Positions 1 through 7,746 of a stretch of 38,525 nt of DNA are shown piece after piece; within the stretch, counting starts at the first letter, position 1, and every line of letters starts with the position of its first letter. The stretch spans positions 1 to 38,525 of the forward strand of contig QHUL01000067.1 in the NCBI GenBank assembly GCA_003222115.1, in the 5' to 3' direction. This DNA is from Gemmatimonadota bacterium (GTDB lineage Bacteria > Gemmatimonadota > Gemmatimonadetes > Gemmatimonadales > GWC2-71-9). The translations under genes were made by a program, and so were the position numbers. The notes below the pieces were generated by a model that ran no database searches, was not told the DNA's origin, and saw nothing but the letters and a program-made list of their open reading frames with translations.

Positions 1-390
<390 letters not shown>

Positions 391-437
391 TTCTCGATGC
401 TCGGCGTGATCCTCGATACCACAACGCCCTCGTCAGC

Positions 438-490
438 GACATCAGACATCAGACGTCAGACATCAGCGCTGACGTCTGATGACTGACGTC
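438..490. repeat. heptad-built palindromic hairpin in the 23S-5S spacer
   Basis: Four 7-nt units of the form GACATCA (438-444, 445-451, 459-465) or GACGTCA (452-458) are followed by GCGC and three opposite-orientation units, TGACGTC (470-476), TGATGAC (477-483) and TGACGTC (484-490). The arms pair: 447-459 with 469-481 gives 13 bp without mismatch around a 9-nt loop (460-468). The pairing continues to 438/490 with two mismatches. It ends only eight bases before the 5S gene. It may be a transcribed processing stem or a repetitive element inserted in the spacer; its role is not known from the sequence. Confidence 0.85.
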
Positions 491-498
491 TCAAATCT

Positions 499-616
<118 letters not shown>

Positions 617-629
617 TCCCTTCTCGAAG

Positions 630-657
630 CCCGTTCGGTGCAACCGGACGGGTTTCT
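630..657 (+). terminator. intrinsic terminator after 5S rRNA
   Basis: A 10-bp stem (630-639 with 643-652, one G-T wobble) closes a 3-nt loop GCA and is followed by TTTCTT. It starts 14 nt after the 5S gene and is the expected end of the rRNA operon. The T tract is short and interrupted, so some read-through towards era is possible. Confidence 0.85.
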
Positions 658-663
658 TGCTTT

Positions 664-758
664 GAACGCGGAAGGCGGAACGCGGAACATTTAGGGCGAG
701 TGCCGGGTGCACGACCTTCCATTCCTGTTCCGCGTTCCGCGTTCCCACTTCCGCGTTA
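664..758. repeat. second heptad-built palindromic element, 5S-era spacer
   Basis: The left arm is made of 7-nt units GAACGCG (664-670), GAAGGCG (671-677), GAACGCG (678-684), plus GAACA. The right arm is TGTTC followed by CGCGTTC (731-737), CGCGTTC (738-744), CCACTTC (745-751) and CGCGTTA (752-758). Positions 675-689 pair with 726-740 for 15 bp without mismatch. Positions 665-674 pair with 748-757 after a 7-nt bulge (741-747), so the right arm carries exactly one extra heptad. The 36-nt loop (690-725) has no obvious feature. The element ends 11 nt before the era start codon, in the place where a promoter or leader would be expected. Confidence 0.85.
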
Positions 759-769
759 GCTTTTCTCGC

Positions 770-1627
770 ATGACTCGCTGCGGCACCGTCGTCCTCGCCG
801 GCCGGCCCAACGTCGGCAAGTCCACCTTGCTCAACGCCCTCATCGGCGAGCACCTCGCCATCATCTCTCCCAAGCCGCAATCCACCCGCGTGCCGGTCGT
901 GGGGATCCTCACGCGCGGCGACACGCAGTTCATCGTCACCGACTCGCCCGGGCTGCTCGCACCCGAGTACCGGCTCCATGAGACGATGCGCGTCCACGCG
1001 CTGCGCGCCCTCGCCGACGCCGACGTGGTCGCCTACCTCCATCCGCTCCCCGACTACCCGGCGCCGCCGCTGCAGCAGGTCGCGCAGCTCGAGCGGCCGC
1101 CGCGCGGGGCGATCGTGACGGTGTATACCAAGGCGGACCTGGTTCGGCCGCGACCGCCAGGCAGTCCTGGAGGGTCCGACGGAGTGGCGCTGTCGGCGGT
1201 GACCGGTGAGGGCCTCGAGGACCTGCTCGCCGTGCTCGGGGCGCGGCTCCCCGAAAGCCCGTGGCTCTATCCCGCGGACGAGATCGCGACGCAGCCGCTG
1301 CGCTTCTTTGCGGCCGAGTTCGTGCGGGAGGCGGCCTTCGAGCTGCTGCACGAAGAGCTGCCCTACAGCTTGGCGTGCGAGATCGACGAGTTCCGGGAGG
1401 AGCAAACGCCGGTATATATTCGGGCGACGGTCTACGTCGAACGCGACAGCCAGAAGGGAATCGTTGTCGGGCAGGGCGGACGGACCATCAAAGCGCTGGG
1501 CGCCGCGGCGCGGGCCAAGATCACCGCCCTCATCGCCCAGCCCGTCTACCTCGACCTCCGCGTCAAGGTCCTGCCCAAGTGGCGCCGCCACGCGCCGTCG
1601 CTCAAACGTCTGGGGTACGCCCTATGA
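770..1627 (+). CDS. era: GTPase Era
   Basis: Ribosome-assembly GTPase (285 aa) that binds the 3' end of 16S rRNA and helps mature the small subunit. Visible motifs: P-loop GRPNVGKST at residues 11-19, the switch I segment KPQSTR, DSPG in place of the usual DTPG, and TKAD in the base-specificity position. A C-terminal KH domain carries the [10 protein letters not shown] loop and ends in the family-like [14 protein letters not shown]. Start: ATG 770 puts the P-loop ten residues from the N-terminus, as is normal for Era. An upstream ATG at 707 would translate the palindromic repeat and is rejected. No clear Shine-Dalgarno sequence is seen. The stop overlaps the next start (ATGA), so it is probably translated together with the Trm112-like gene. 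Confidence 0.95.
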   Translation: MTRCGTVVLAGRPNVGKSTLLNALIGEHLAIISPKPQSTRVPVVGILTRGDTQFIVTDSPGLLAPEYRLHETMRVHALRALADADVVAYLHPLPDYPAPPLQQVAQLERPPRGAIVTVYTKADLVRPRPPGSPGGSDGVALSAVTGEGLEDLLAVLGARLPESPWLYPADEIATQPLRFFAAEFVREAAFELLHEELPYSLACEIDEFREEQTPVYIRATVYVERDSQKGIVVGQGGRTIKALGAAARAKITALIAQPVYLDLRVKVLPKWRRHAPSLKRLGYAL

Positions 1628-1794
1628 GTCTCGCGCCCGACCTGCTCGCGATCCTCGTGTGTCCGAAGTGCAAGGGCCCGCTCGAACACCGCCCCGCTCC
1701 CGCCGAGCTCCTGGTGTGCCACGCCTGCCGGCTGATGTACGCGGTCGAAGACGACATTCCCATCATGCTGATCGATGAGGCGAAGAGCTTCTGA
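1624..1794 (+). CDS. Trm112-like / UPF0434 zinc-binding small protein
   Basis: A 56-residue protein of the Trm112/UPF0434 (YcaR-like) family. Cysteine pairs C13/C16 (CPKCKG) and C32/C35 (CHAC) would hold one zinc ion. The tail [11 protein letters not shown] is the family's usual end. Eukaryotic and archaeal Trm112 activates methyltransferases; the partner of the short bacterial forms is not established, so no reaction is claimed. ATG 1624 overlaps the era stop by 4 nt, and the gene's own end overlaps the next gene by 20 nt, which implies tight translational coupling. Confidence 0.9.
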   Translation: MSLAPDLLAILVCPKCKGPLEHRPAPAELLVCHACRLMYAVEDDIPIMLIDEAKSF

Positions 1795-2776
1795 AGGCGT
1801 CGGTCGGCTGGCGCTGGCGCTCGTACTGACCGCCTATCCGCCGGACCGTTTGGCTTCCCAGCAAGTCAACAACTCCGGCGCCCTGTTCCTGGTGTTCCCG
1901 GTCGGCGCCCGGGCGGTGGGGATGGGGCAGACGGCGGCGGCGTTGGACGGGCGCGGTGAGGCCGCCTTCTGGAATCCGGCGGGCCTCGCGACGCTCGAGA
2001 AGAACGAGTTCGGCCTGCAGAGCGCGACGCTCGTCGCCGGCAACACGGACGCGGTCACCGCGTACTTCCCCTCGCACCGGCTCGGCGTGCTCGGGGGCGC
2101 GATCTACCTCGTCGACTACGGCGACCTCGATCGCACCGACGCGACCGGCAACACCATCGGGCGCATCTCGCCGCGCAACCTCGAGTTCGTCGCCTCCTAC
2201 GCCGCGGGGATCGCCGGCGGCGTCACCTTCGGGGTGAACTACAAGCTGGTGCAGTTCGTCGTGGACTGCAGCGGCGACTGCACGAACCTTCCCAGCGCGA
2301 AGGGCACGACGCACGCGGTCGACGTGGGCGGCCAGGTCGCCGCCGGCCAGGACGGTGCGTTGCGGCTCGGCGTCGCCGTGCGGAACATCGGCTTCAAGCT
2401 GCAGGTCAACAACGGCGACCAGGCGGACGCCCTGCCGGCCAGCCTGCTCATCGGCGCTGTGTACCGCATCGTCCTCCCGGCCGGGCGCGGCGACGGCCCG
2501 GGAGAGCGGTTCGACCTGAAGGTCGCCGCCGACGTGGACAGCCCGTGGGGGAGCTACGGCGGGTCGCAGATGCGGGTGGGGCTCGACGTCGGCTACCAGC
2601 GGCTGTTTCGCGTACGCGGCGGATACGCGTTCGTGCGCGACGGCCTGAGCGGCCCGAGCGTCGGCGTGGGCGTCGAGACCGGTGCCATCGGCGTGGACCT
2701 GGCGCGCAGCTTCCTCGCCGGGTCCGACCTGGTCGTCGCCAACCCGACCTTCTTCTCGTTCCGGGTGGTGTTCTGA
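1775..2776 (+). CDS. PorV/PorQ-family (UPF0164-like) outer-membrane beta-barrel protein
   Basis: A 333-residue predicted secreted protein. A basic start and hydrophobic stretch ([18 protein letters not shown]) form a likely signal peptide. This is followed by [20 protein letters not shown] and [11 protein letters not shown], which match the N-terminal region of PorV/PorQ/UPF0164 proteins, where a GARxxGMGxA segment and a WNPAGLA segment are typical. The rest alternates short amphipathic strands and ends in aromatic FFSFRVVF, as expected for an outer-membrane barrel. PorV takes part in type IX secretion in Bacteroidetes, but no other secretion component lies in this window, so that function is not assigned. 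The start overlaps the previous gene by 20 nt. Confidence 0.75.
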   Translation: MRRRASEGVGRLALALVLTAYPPDRLASQQVNNSGALFLVFPVGARAVGMGQTAAALDGRGEAAFWNPAGLATLEKNEFGLQSATLVAGNTDAVTAYFPSHRLGVLGGAIYLVDYGDLDRTDATGNTIGRISPRNLEFVASYAAGIAGGVTFGVNYKLVQFVVDCSGDCTNLPSAKGTTHAVDVGGQVAAGQDGALRLGVAVRNIGFKLQVNNGDQADALPASLLIGAVYRIVLPAGRGDGPGERFDLKVAADVDSPWGSYGGSQMRVGLDVGYQRLFRVRGGYAFVRDGLSGPSVGVGVETGAIGVDLARSFLAGSDLVVANPTFFSFRVVF

Positions 2777-2778
2777 CG

Positions 2779-3633
2779 ATGCGCGGCCGCGCGTTGGCGC
2801 TGATCGCCGTCGTGACGCTGGCAGGGCGGGCCGGCGTGGCGCAGCAGCCGGACTCGGCCGCGCCTGCGGCTCCCCCGGCCGCCGCGGTCCCCGCCCCCCC
2901 GGGTGCCGCCGCACCCGCGCTGCTCGCCCCGTCCGCACGCCGGCCGCAGTACTGGTTGCGGCCCTTCGCGTCGCTGCTCGTCCCCGGGACGGGACAGCTG
3001 CTGGCGCACCAGGATCGCGGGGCCGTCTACCTCGCGGCGGAGCTGATCGGGCTCGTGCGCTACCTGCACCTCAGGAGCCAGGGGCGCGGCGAGGCACGGC
3101 GCTACCGCGCGCTCGCCTTCGACGTGGCCCGGCGGCAGTTCGCACCGACCTCCCGCGACACGGTGTTCGAGTACTACGAGACGATGGAGCGCTTCACCGC
3201 GAGTGGGCGCTACAACCAGGCTCCGGGGCCGGCGCTCGTGCCCGAGGCTGATGCCACGACGTACAACGGCGTCGTGTGGCTGCTCGCGCGGGTGACCTAT
3301 TGGGCCGACCCGAACACGCCGCCGGACCCGTCGACGCCCGCCTACCTGAGGGCGCTCGACTTCTACCAGGCGCACGCCGTGGGGCCCGACTTCCTGTGGT
3401 CGTGGAGCGACGCCTCGCTCGAGCAGGCGGTGTTCCGTGAGGCGATTCGCAAGAGCGACGACGCCTACCGGAGCGCGCAGAACCAGCTCGGGCTGCTGCT
3501 CGCGAATCACGTGCTCTCGGCGATCGACGCGCTGATTTCCAGTCGCCTCGCCGAGGCTGCGGGCCGCGCGCTGACGCTCGAGACGACGGTCGCGCCCGGC
3601 GCTGCCTTGGTGCGCGTGACGATCGCGTTCTGA
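2779..3633 (+). CDS. DUF5683-like envelope protein with Pro/Ala-rich N-terminal region
   Basis: A 284-residue protein of unknown function. Residues 1-21 look like a signal peptide ending near GVAQQ. Residues ~22-55 are almost only Ala, Pro and Val. The segment around residues 58-90 (LRPFASLLVPGTGQLLAHQDRG) resembles the PGxGQ motif at the start of DUF5683-type proteins common in the FCB group. The remainder is helical with many Tyr/Arg and no recognised catalytic motif. ATG 2779 follows the stop of the PorV-like gene by 2 nt, so the two are likely made together and may share an envelope role. Homology to DUF5683 is judged by eye and is only moderately sure. Confidence 0.6.
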   Translation: MRGRALALIAVVTLAGRAGVAQQPDSAAPAAPPAAAVPAPPGAAAPALLAPSARRPQYWLRPFASLLVPGTGQLLAHQDRGAVYLAAELIGLVRYLHLRSQGRGEARRYRALAFDVARRQFAPTSRDTVFEYYETMERFTASGRYNQAPGPALVPEADATTYNGVVWLLARVTYWADPNTPPDPSTPAYLRALDFYQAHAVGPDFLWSWSDASLEQAVFREAIRKSDDAYRSAQNQLGLLLANHVLSAIDALISSRLAEAAGRALTLETTVAPGAALVRVTIAF

Positions 3634-3644
3634 CCCTGACCGCC

Positions 3645-4691
3645 GTGCGCTGGCTGCTGCTCGCCGTCCCCGTGTCGTGGGTCCTGGGCTGGCTCGCGGC
3701 CCCGCCGCTCGCCGTCTTCGTCGTCTCCGGCCTCGCGGTCGTCCCCCTGGCGGCCGAGATGGGTGAGGCGACCGAGACCCTCGCCCGGCGCGCCGGACCT
3801 ACCCTGGGCGGCTTCCTCAACGCCACCTTCGGCAATGCCGCGGAGTTGATCGTGGCGGTCGTGGCGCTCCGCGCCGGGCTGTTCGACCTCGTGAAGGCGT
3901 CGCTCACGGGGTCGATCCTGGGCAACCTGCTCTTGATCCTTGGCCTCGCGCTCGTCGCGGGCGGGCGGCGCCGCCCCACGGTCACCTTCAACCGCACCGC
4001 GGCGGGGATGAGCGGCGCGATGCTGCTCCTCGCCGTCGTGGGCCTCGTCATCCCGGCGCTGTTCGCGATGAACCACCCGGCTGCGGCGCCCGAGACCACG
4101 CTGCACCTCTCCGAGGGTGTGGCGCTCATCCTCGGACTCACCTATGTCGCGAGCCTCGTGTTCTCGCTCGTGACCCACCGCCAGCTGTTCCGCGGCGAGG
4201 GGCCGGGGTCGGGCGAAACGGGGCCAGGCCCGGCGCGCGCTCCGGGCGTAGCGGTCGCGATCCTGGCGGCGGCGACCGCGCTCGTCGCGGTGGAGAGCGA
4301 GCTGCTGGTGCACGCGACCGAGGCGGTGGTGACGCGGTTCGGGCTCTCGCAGCTGTTTCTCGGCCTGATCGTGATCCCCCTCGTCGGCAACGCGGCCGAG
4401 CACGCGACGGCCGTCGTGGCCGCCCACCGCGGGCACACGGACCTCGCGCTCACCATCGCCCTGGGCTCCAGCACCCAGATCGCGCTGTTCGTCGCGCCGT
4501 TGCTCGTCGCGGTCGGTGTGGCGCTGGACCGGCCGATGAACCTCGTGTTCACGAGCTTCGAAGTCGCGGCCCTCGGCTTCTCCGCGCTCATCGTCACGAT
4601 CATCGGCTTGGACGGCGAGTCGCACTGGTTCGAGGGAGCGCAGTTGCTGGCCCTGTACGCCCTGATCGCGGTCGCGGTGTGGTTTATTTGA
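3645..4691 (+). CDS. Calcium/proton antiporter, CAX family
   Basis: A 348-residue integral membrane protein that exchanges Ca2+ for H+ at the cytoplasmic membrane. The two inverted alpha-repeats of the CAX family are clear. The first has GNAAE at residues 63-67 followed by LTGSILGNLLLILG; the second has GNAAE at residues 248-252 followed by ALGSSTQIALF. The two glutamates are the expected ion-binding residues. About ten hydrophobic segments are visible, with an acidic GLDGESHWFEG loop before the last helix. The start is GTG 3645, 11 nt after the previous stop; no strong Shine-Dalgarno is seen. It is probably the last gene of the era transcription unit, because a promoter-like TTGACA overlaps its stop codon. 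Confidence 0.93.
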   Translation: MRWLLLAVPVSWVLGWLAAPPLAVFVVSGLAVVPLAAEMGEATETLARRAGPTLGGFLNATFGNAAELIVAVVALRAGLFDLVKASLTGSILGNLLLILGLALVAGGRRRPTVTFNRTAAGMSGAMLLLAVVGLVIPALFAMNHPAAAPETTLHLSEGVALILGLTYVASLVFSLVTHRQLFRGEGPGSGETGPGPARAPGVAVAILAAATALVAVESELLVHATEAVVTRFGLSQLFLGLIVIPLVGNAAEHATAVVAAHRGHTDLALTIALGSSTQIALFVAPLLVAVGVALDRPMNLVFTSFEVAALGFSALIVTIIGLDGESHWFEGAQLLALYALIAVAVWFI

Positions 4692-4716
4692 CACTCGGGG
4701 TCACGCGGCCTAAGTT
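4688..4716 (+). promoter_or_regulatory. candidate sigma70-type promoter before the GGDEF gene
   Basis: A consensus -35 TTGACA (4688-4693), overlapping the stop codon of the antiporter gene, is followed after exactly 17 nt by TAAGTT (4711-4716), which matches the -10 consensus at three of six positions. It lies in one of the few real gaps of the tract and would place transcription start about 25 nt before GTG 4747. The weak -10 keeps confidence low. Confidence 0.4.
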
Positions 4717-4746
4717 TAGGCGCGCTCGACCCTTACGTGAGGACAG

Positions 4747-5712
4747 GTGCGGACGCGACCGACGATATTGTTCCATTCGCCGGCTGGTCGTTCGGTCCCC
4801 GACCTCCTGGCCCGCTGGGTCGACGGCAAGGGCCTGACGATCGTTCCGGTCCCCGATCCCAAGCTACTGGAGCAGATGGTGCTCCGGTCGCTACCGTCGC
4901 TCGTGGTCATCGACGCCGACGGGGGGAAACAGGGGCTGGAGCTGTGCGCGCGGCTGAAGGCGGACTCCTACGCCGCCATCGTGCCGCTCGCTGCCGTCAG
5001 CGGCCGGCACGCCACCGACCAGGTGGAGGCGTGGTTCCAGGCGGGCGCGGACGAGGTGATCACCCCGCTGTTCGAGGCGGCCGAGCAGGTGAGCCGGCTC
5101 GACGGCCTGCTCACCCGCTCGTCGCGGGACGTGGCCGTGAACCCCTCGACCCGCCTGCCCGGTACCACGGAGATCGAGCGCGAGATCCGGCGGCGCATGG
5201 AGGCAGGCGACCTGTTCGCCGTGTGCTATGCCGACCTCGACCACTTCAAGGAGTACAACGATCGCTACAGCTACTACGACGGCGATCGCGTCATCTACAT
5301 CCTGTCGCGCATCCTCCACGACGTGGTGAAAGGGAAGCTGGGCCGCCGCGGCTTCGTGGGGCACATCGGGGGGGACGATTTCATCTGCGTGATTCCATTC
5401 GAGTCGATCGCCGACGTGTGCGGGGACGTGCTCGAAGTGTTCGATACGCTCATCCCGTACCAATACAACGAACAGGACCGGCGCGCTGGGTACTACTTTG
5501 GGAAGGACCGCCGCGGCCAGCTGCACCGGGTGCCGCTGATGACGCTGTCGATCGGGATCGTCACGAATCAGCACCGCCGCTTCGCGCATCCGGCGCAGGT
5601 AAGCGAGCTGGCGACCGAGATGAAGAGCTACGCCAAGACGCAGCCAGGGTCGGTGTTCGTGGTCGACCGCCGGCACGACCCGGAGCTGGACGACGACACG
5701 AAAGAGCGCTAG
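4747..5712 (+). CDS. Degenerate receiver domain-GGDEF protein (putative diguanylate cyclase)
   Basis: A 321-residue cytoplasmic protein with two domains. Residues ~5-125 have the receiver fold: VVIDADG holds a candidate phospho-acceptor aspartate at 56. However, the acidic pair after strand 1 is absent (TILFHSPAG), and the conserved KPF is TPLF (106-109), so it is probably not controlled by ordinary phosphorylation. Residues ~140-310 form a GGDEF domain with metal-site DLDHF (163-167) and the active-site signature GGDDF (208-212), which fits GG[D/E][D/E]F and suggests cyclic-di-GMP synthesis. The RxxD inhibitory site expected just before GGDDF is missing (GRRG there). GTG 4747 is preceded by GAGG. 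It is followed 13 nt later by the zinc-ribbon gene. Confidence 0.85.
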   Translation: MRTRPTILFHSPAGRSVPDLLARWVDGKGLTIVPVPDPKLLEQMVLRSLPSLVVIDADGGKQGLELCARLKADSYAAIVPLAAVSGRHATDQVEAWFQAGADEVITPLFEAAEQVSRLDGLLTRSSRDVAVNPSTRLPGTTEIEREIRRRMEAGDLFAVCYADLDHFKEYNDRYSYYDGDRVIYILSRILHDVVKGKLGRRGFVGHIGGDDFICVIPFESIADVCGDVLEVFDTLIPYQYNEQDRRAGYYFGKDRRGQLHRVPLMTLSIGIVTNQHRRFAHPAQVSELATEMKSYAKTQPGSVFVVDRRHDPELDDDTKER

Positions 5713-5725
5713 CGAGGCCGTCGGG

Positions 5726-6535
5726 GTGAACGTGACCTGTCCGTCGTGCGAGACGGTGTACCGCGTGGACCCAGCCAAGGTCCCGGCGGCGGGCGTGCGC
5801 ACGCGCTGTACCGTCTGTAGCACCGTCTTCGCGGTGGGCGCTGGGAGTGCGGGGGCGATGCCGCCCGCACGGCCTGTGCCCCCGGCGCCCGGGCCGCCGA
5901 CGCCCACACCCGCGGCCCCGCCGCGCTTGTCGGGTCCGTTCGTGGCCCCGCGCCCGGCGCCCCCCGCGCCCCCCGGGCCACCCGCGCCCCCTGCGCCGGC
6001 TGCGCGTCCCGCGCCGCCGGCGGCGCCCGTGCTGCGTCCGCCTCCCGCGCCGACACGCTCCGCCACGTCGCTGCCAGCGGGTCCTCCTGCGGCCCCACGT
6101 GTGGGGGCACCGGTTGTCCCCGCGGCCCGCGGCGCGCCTTTCGCTCGCGCCGCCCCGGCCGCCCCCGCCCCCCCGGCGCCGCCTGCTGCTCCCGCGTCCC
6201 CAGCGTCGCCGGCGCCCGCCGCGACCGGCGGTGCGCGGGCACCGGGGCAGCGCATGACCGGGCCACTCCGTCCGGTCAATCCGTTCATGGTGCAGGACCC
6301 GAAGCAGAAAGCCCGACGCCTGGCGCGCGCCCTCATCTCCGACCTGGTCGTGTACCATCCTGAGAAGCGGCAGCAGGGCCTGCGCGACGGCACGCTGGTG
6401 CAGCTCTTCAAGGACGAAATCGAGAAGAGCTGGCAGGAGTATGTGGAGCAGGTGGGTGCGGATCTCGCCAAGGCCACGCCGTTCTGGACCGAGGCATTGA
6501 ACGAGATCCTGGCGGGCGGCAACAAGGTGTTCTGA
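5726..6535 (+). CDS. MJ0042-type zinc-ribbon protein with long Pro/Ala linker
   Basis: A 269-residue protein in three parts. Residues 1-38 form an MJ0042-type zinc ribbon with C5/C8 and C28/C31 (CPSCETVYRVD, then RCTVCSTVF). Residues ~40-185 are a low-complexity linker of Pro and Ala with scattered Arg and Thr. Residues ~190-269 are a compact charged, probably helical domain that includes ARRLARALISDLVVYHPEKR and WQEYVEQVG and ends FWTEALNEILAGGNKVF. The same general plan of zinc ribbon, Pro-rich linker and C-terminal domain is common in Deltaproteobacteria and Gemmatimonadota, where its role is unknown. The start is GTG 5726, 13 nt after the GGDEF gene, so the two are likely one unit. No function is assigned. 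Confidence 0.8.
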   Translation: MNVTCPSCETVYRVDPAKVPAAGVRTRCTVCSTVFAVGAGSAGAMPPARPVPPAPGPPTPTPAAPPRLSGPFVAPRPAPPAPPGPPAPPAPAARPAPPAAPVLRPPPAPTRSATSLPAGPPAAPRVGAPVVPAARGAPFARAAPAAPAPPAPPAAPASPASPAPAATGGARAPGQRMTGPLRPVNPFMVQDPKQKARRLARALISDLVVYHPEKRQQGLRDGTLVQLFKDEIEKSWQEYVEQVGADLAKATPFWTEALNEILAGGNKVF

Positions 6536-6554
6536 TTATATTGCGTCGCAGTGA

Positions 6555-6590
6555 GAGCCGCCCCCGGGCCCCGGCGGGCGGCTCATTTCC
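6555..6590 (+). terminator. intrinsic-terminator-like hairpin before prfB
   Basis: A 9-bp GC-rich stem, GAGCCGCCC (6555-6563) with GGGCGGCTC (6576-6584), closes a C/G-rich 12-nt loop and is followed by ATTTCC. It starts 20 nt after the zinc-ribbon stop and 63 nt before prfB, and probably separates the two units. The U tract is only three long, so it may be leaky or may act in a leader. Confidence 0.6.
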
Positions 6591-6617
6591 TACCAGCGAT
6601 TAGCGAGCGAGACTCAC

Positions 6618-7746
6618 GTGGCCTTGTCAGATCGGTTTGCCGAATTCGACGGTCGCCTTGCCGAGCTCAGGAGCTTCCTTTGACGTAGACGGGAAGACGA
6701 AGCGGCTGGCCGAGCTGGAGCACGCCATGGCCGAGGGCGGCGTGTGGGCCGACCCGGACAAGGCCCGGGTGGTAGTGCAGGAGGTCAAGGAGCTCAAGCG
6801 CTGGGTCGAGCCCTACCACGCCGTGCGCAAGCGGCTGGAGGACGCGCGCGCGCTCCACGAGCTTACCGAGGCGGAGTCCGACGAGGACCGCGCCCGCCTG
6901 GTGGCCGAGGTGCTCAAGGGCCGGGCGCTCGAAGACGAAGTGGACGCGATCGCCGCGCAACTCGAAGCGCTCGAGCTCCAGAACATGCTGCAAGGCCCCG
7001 ACGACGCCCGCGACGCGCTGCTCACCATCCATCCGGGCGCGGGCGGCACCGAGTCTCAGGACTGGGCCGAGATGCTGATGCGGATGTACGTGCGCTGGGC
7101 GGAGCGGCACGGCTTCCGGGTCGAGGTGCTCGACCTGCTCCCGGGAGAAGAGGCAGGGGTCAAGTCCGCCGAGGTCCAGATCAGCGGGCAGTACGCCTAC
7201 GGCCTCCTCAAGGCCGAGAAGGGCGTGCACCGGCTGGTGCGCATCTCCCCGTTCGATGCCCAGTCGCGCCGCCATACTTCCTTCGCCTCCGTGTTCGTTT
7301 ACCCGGTGGTGGACGAAGACATCGAAATCGAGATCAACGACGACGATTTGCGGATCGACACGTTCCGGGCCTCGGGCAAGGGCGGCCAGCACGTCAACAA
7401 GACGTCTTCGGCGGTGCGGATCACCCACTTGCCGACGCGCATCGTCGTCTCCTGCCAGCAGGAGCGCAGCCAGTTCAAGAACAAGGCGACGGCCCTCAAG
7501 ATGCTGAAGGCGCGTCTGTACGAGCGGGCGGTGGAGGCGCGTGAGGCGAAGAAGGCCGAAGTCGACAAGCAGAAGACCGACATCGCCTTCGGCAACCAGA
7601 TTCGGTCTTACGTGTTCCAGCCCTATACGATGGTGAACGACCACCGCACGGAGCTCAAGGTGAACGACGTCCAGCGCGTGATGGACGGCGACCTCGACCA
7701 GTTCATCGAGGCGTATCTCAAGCGCTTTGGGAGCAAAGCGGCGTAA
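6618..7746 (+). CDS. prfB: Peptide chain release factor 2, with programmed +1 frameshift
   Basis: Release factor for UGA and UAA stop codons. The protein is read as join(6618..6680, 6682..7746), 375 aa. The first 21 codons from GTG 6618 end at an in-frame TGA (6681-6683); a +1 shift at CTT continues as GAC GTA GAC. The join reproduces the family N-terminus (RSFLDVDGKTKRL, compared with RGYLDYDAKKERL in Escherichia coli). Stop-recognition tripeptide SPF is at 210-212 and catalytic GGQ at 255-257, both at the positions expected from E. coli plus five. The last base of TAA is the A of the lysS ATG, so the two are coupled. Without the shift the zero frame gives only a 21-residue peptide. Confidence 0.97.
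6669..6684 (+). promoter_or_regulatory. prfB autoregulatory +1 frameshift site
   Basis: AGGAGC TTC CTT TGA C occupies the same register as the Escherichia coli prfB site AGGGGG TAT CTT TGA C. It has an internal Shine-Dalgarno-like AGGAG (6669-6673), a slippery CTT (6678-6680), the TGA (6681-6683) and a following C, which weakens termination. Low RF2 levels would favour the shift and so restore RF2 synthesis. The internal Shine-Dalgarno is one G shorter than in E. coli, and the codon between is TTC rather than TAT. Confidence 0.95.

Noticed and set aside
438-490. CRISPR array or phage attachment site in the 23S-5S spacer
   Set aside because: Units are 7 nt with no spacers between them, are inverted in the second half, and no cas or integrase gene is present.
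391-498. A tRNA gene in the rRNA spacer or other short gaps
   Set aside because: No cloverleaf with a GGTTCGAATCC-type T arm was found in the 23S-5S, 5S-era, 4692-4746, 6536-6617, 17705-17764 or 33749-33775 gaps.
707-769. An N-terminal extension of Era starting at ATG 707
   Set aside because: It would encode the arm of the palindromic repeat, and adds 21 residues that no Era needs before the P-loop.
1775-2776. Evidence for a type IX secretion system from the PorV-like protein
   Set aside because: PorV/PorQ-type barrels are widespread beyond this system, and no PorU, PorT, Sov or gliding component is nearby.
4891-6525. A 544-codon - strand frame rich in Gly and Ala, collagen-like in look
   Set aside because: It is the antisense of the Pro/Ala-coding linker of the zinc-ribbon gene; CCN and GCN codons read as Gly and Ala-type codons on the other strand.
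6618-6684. prfB as a frameshifted pseudogene or sequencing error
   Set aside because: The stop, the preceding CTT, the internal AGGAG and the following C match the known programmed shift site exactly in register, and both flanking parts match RF2.
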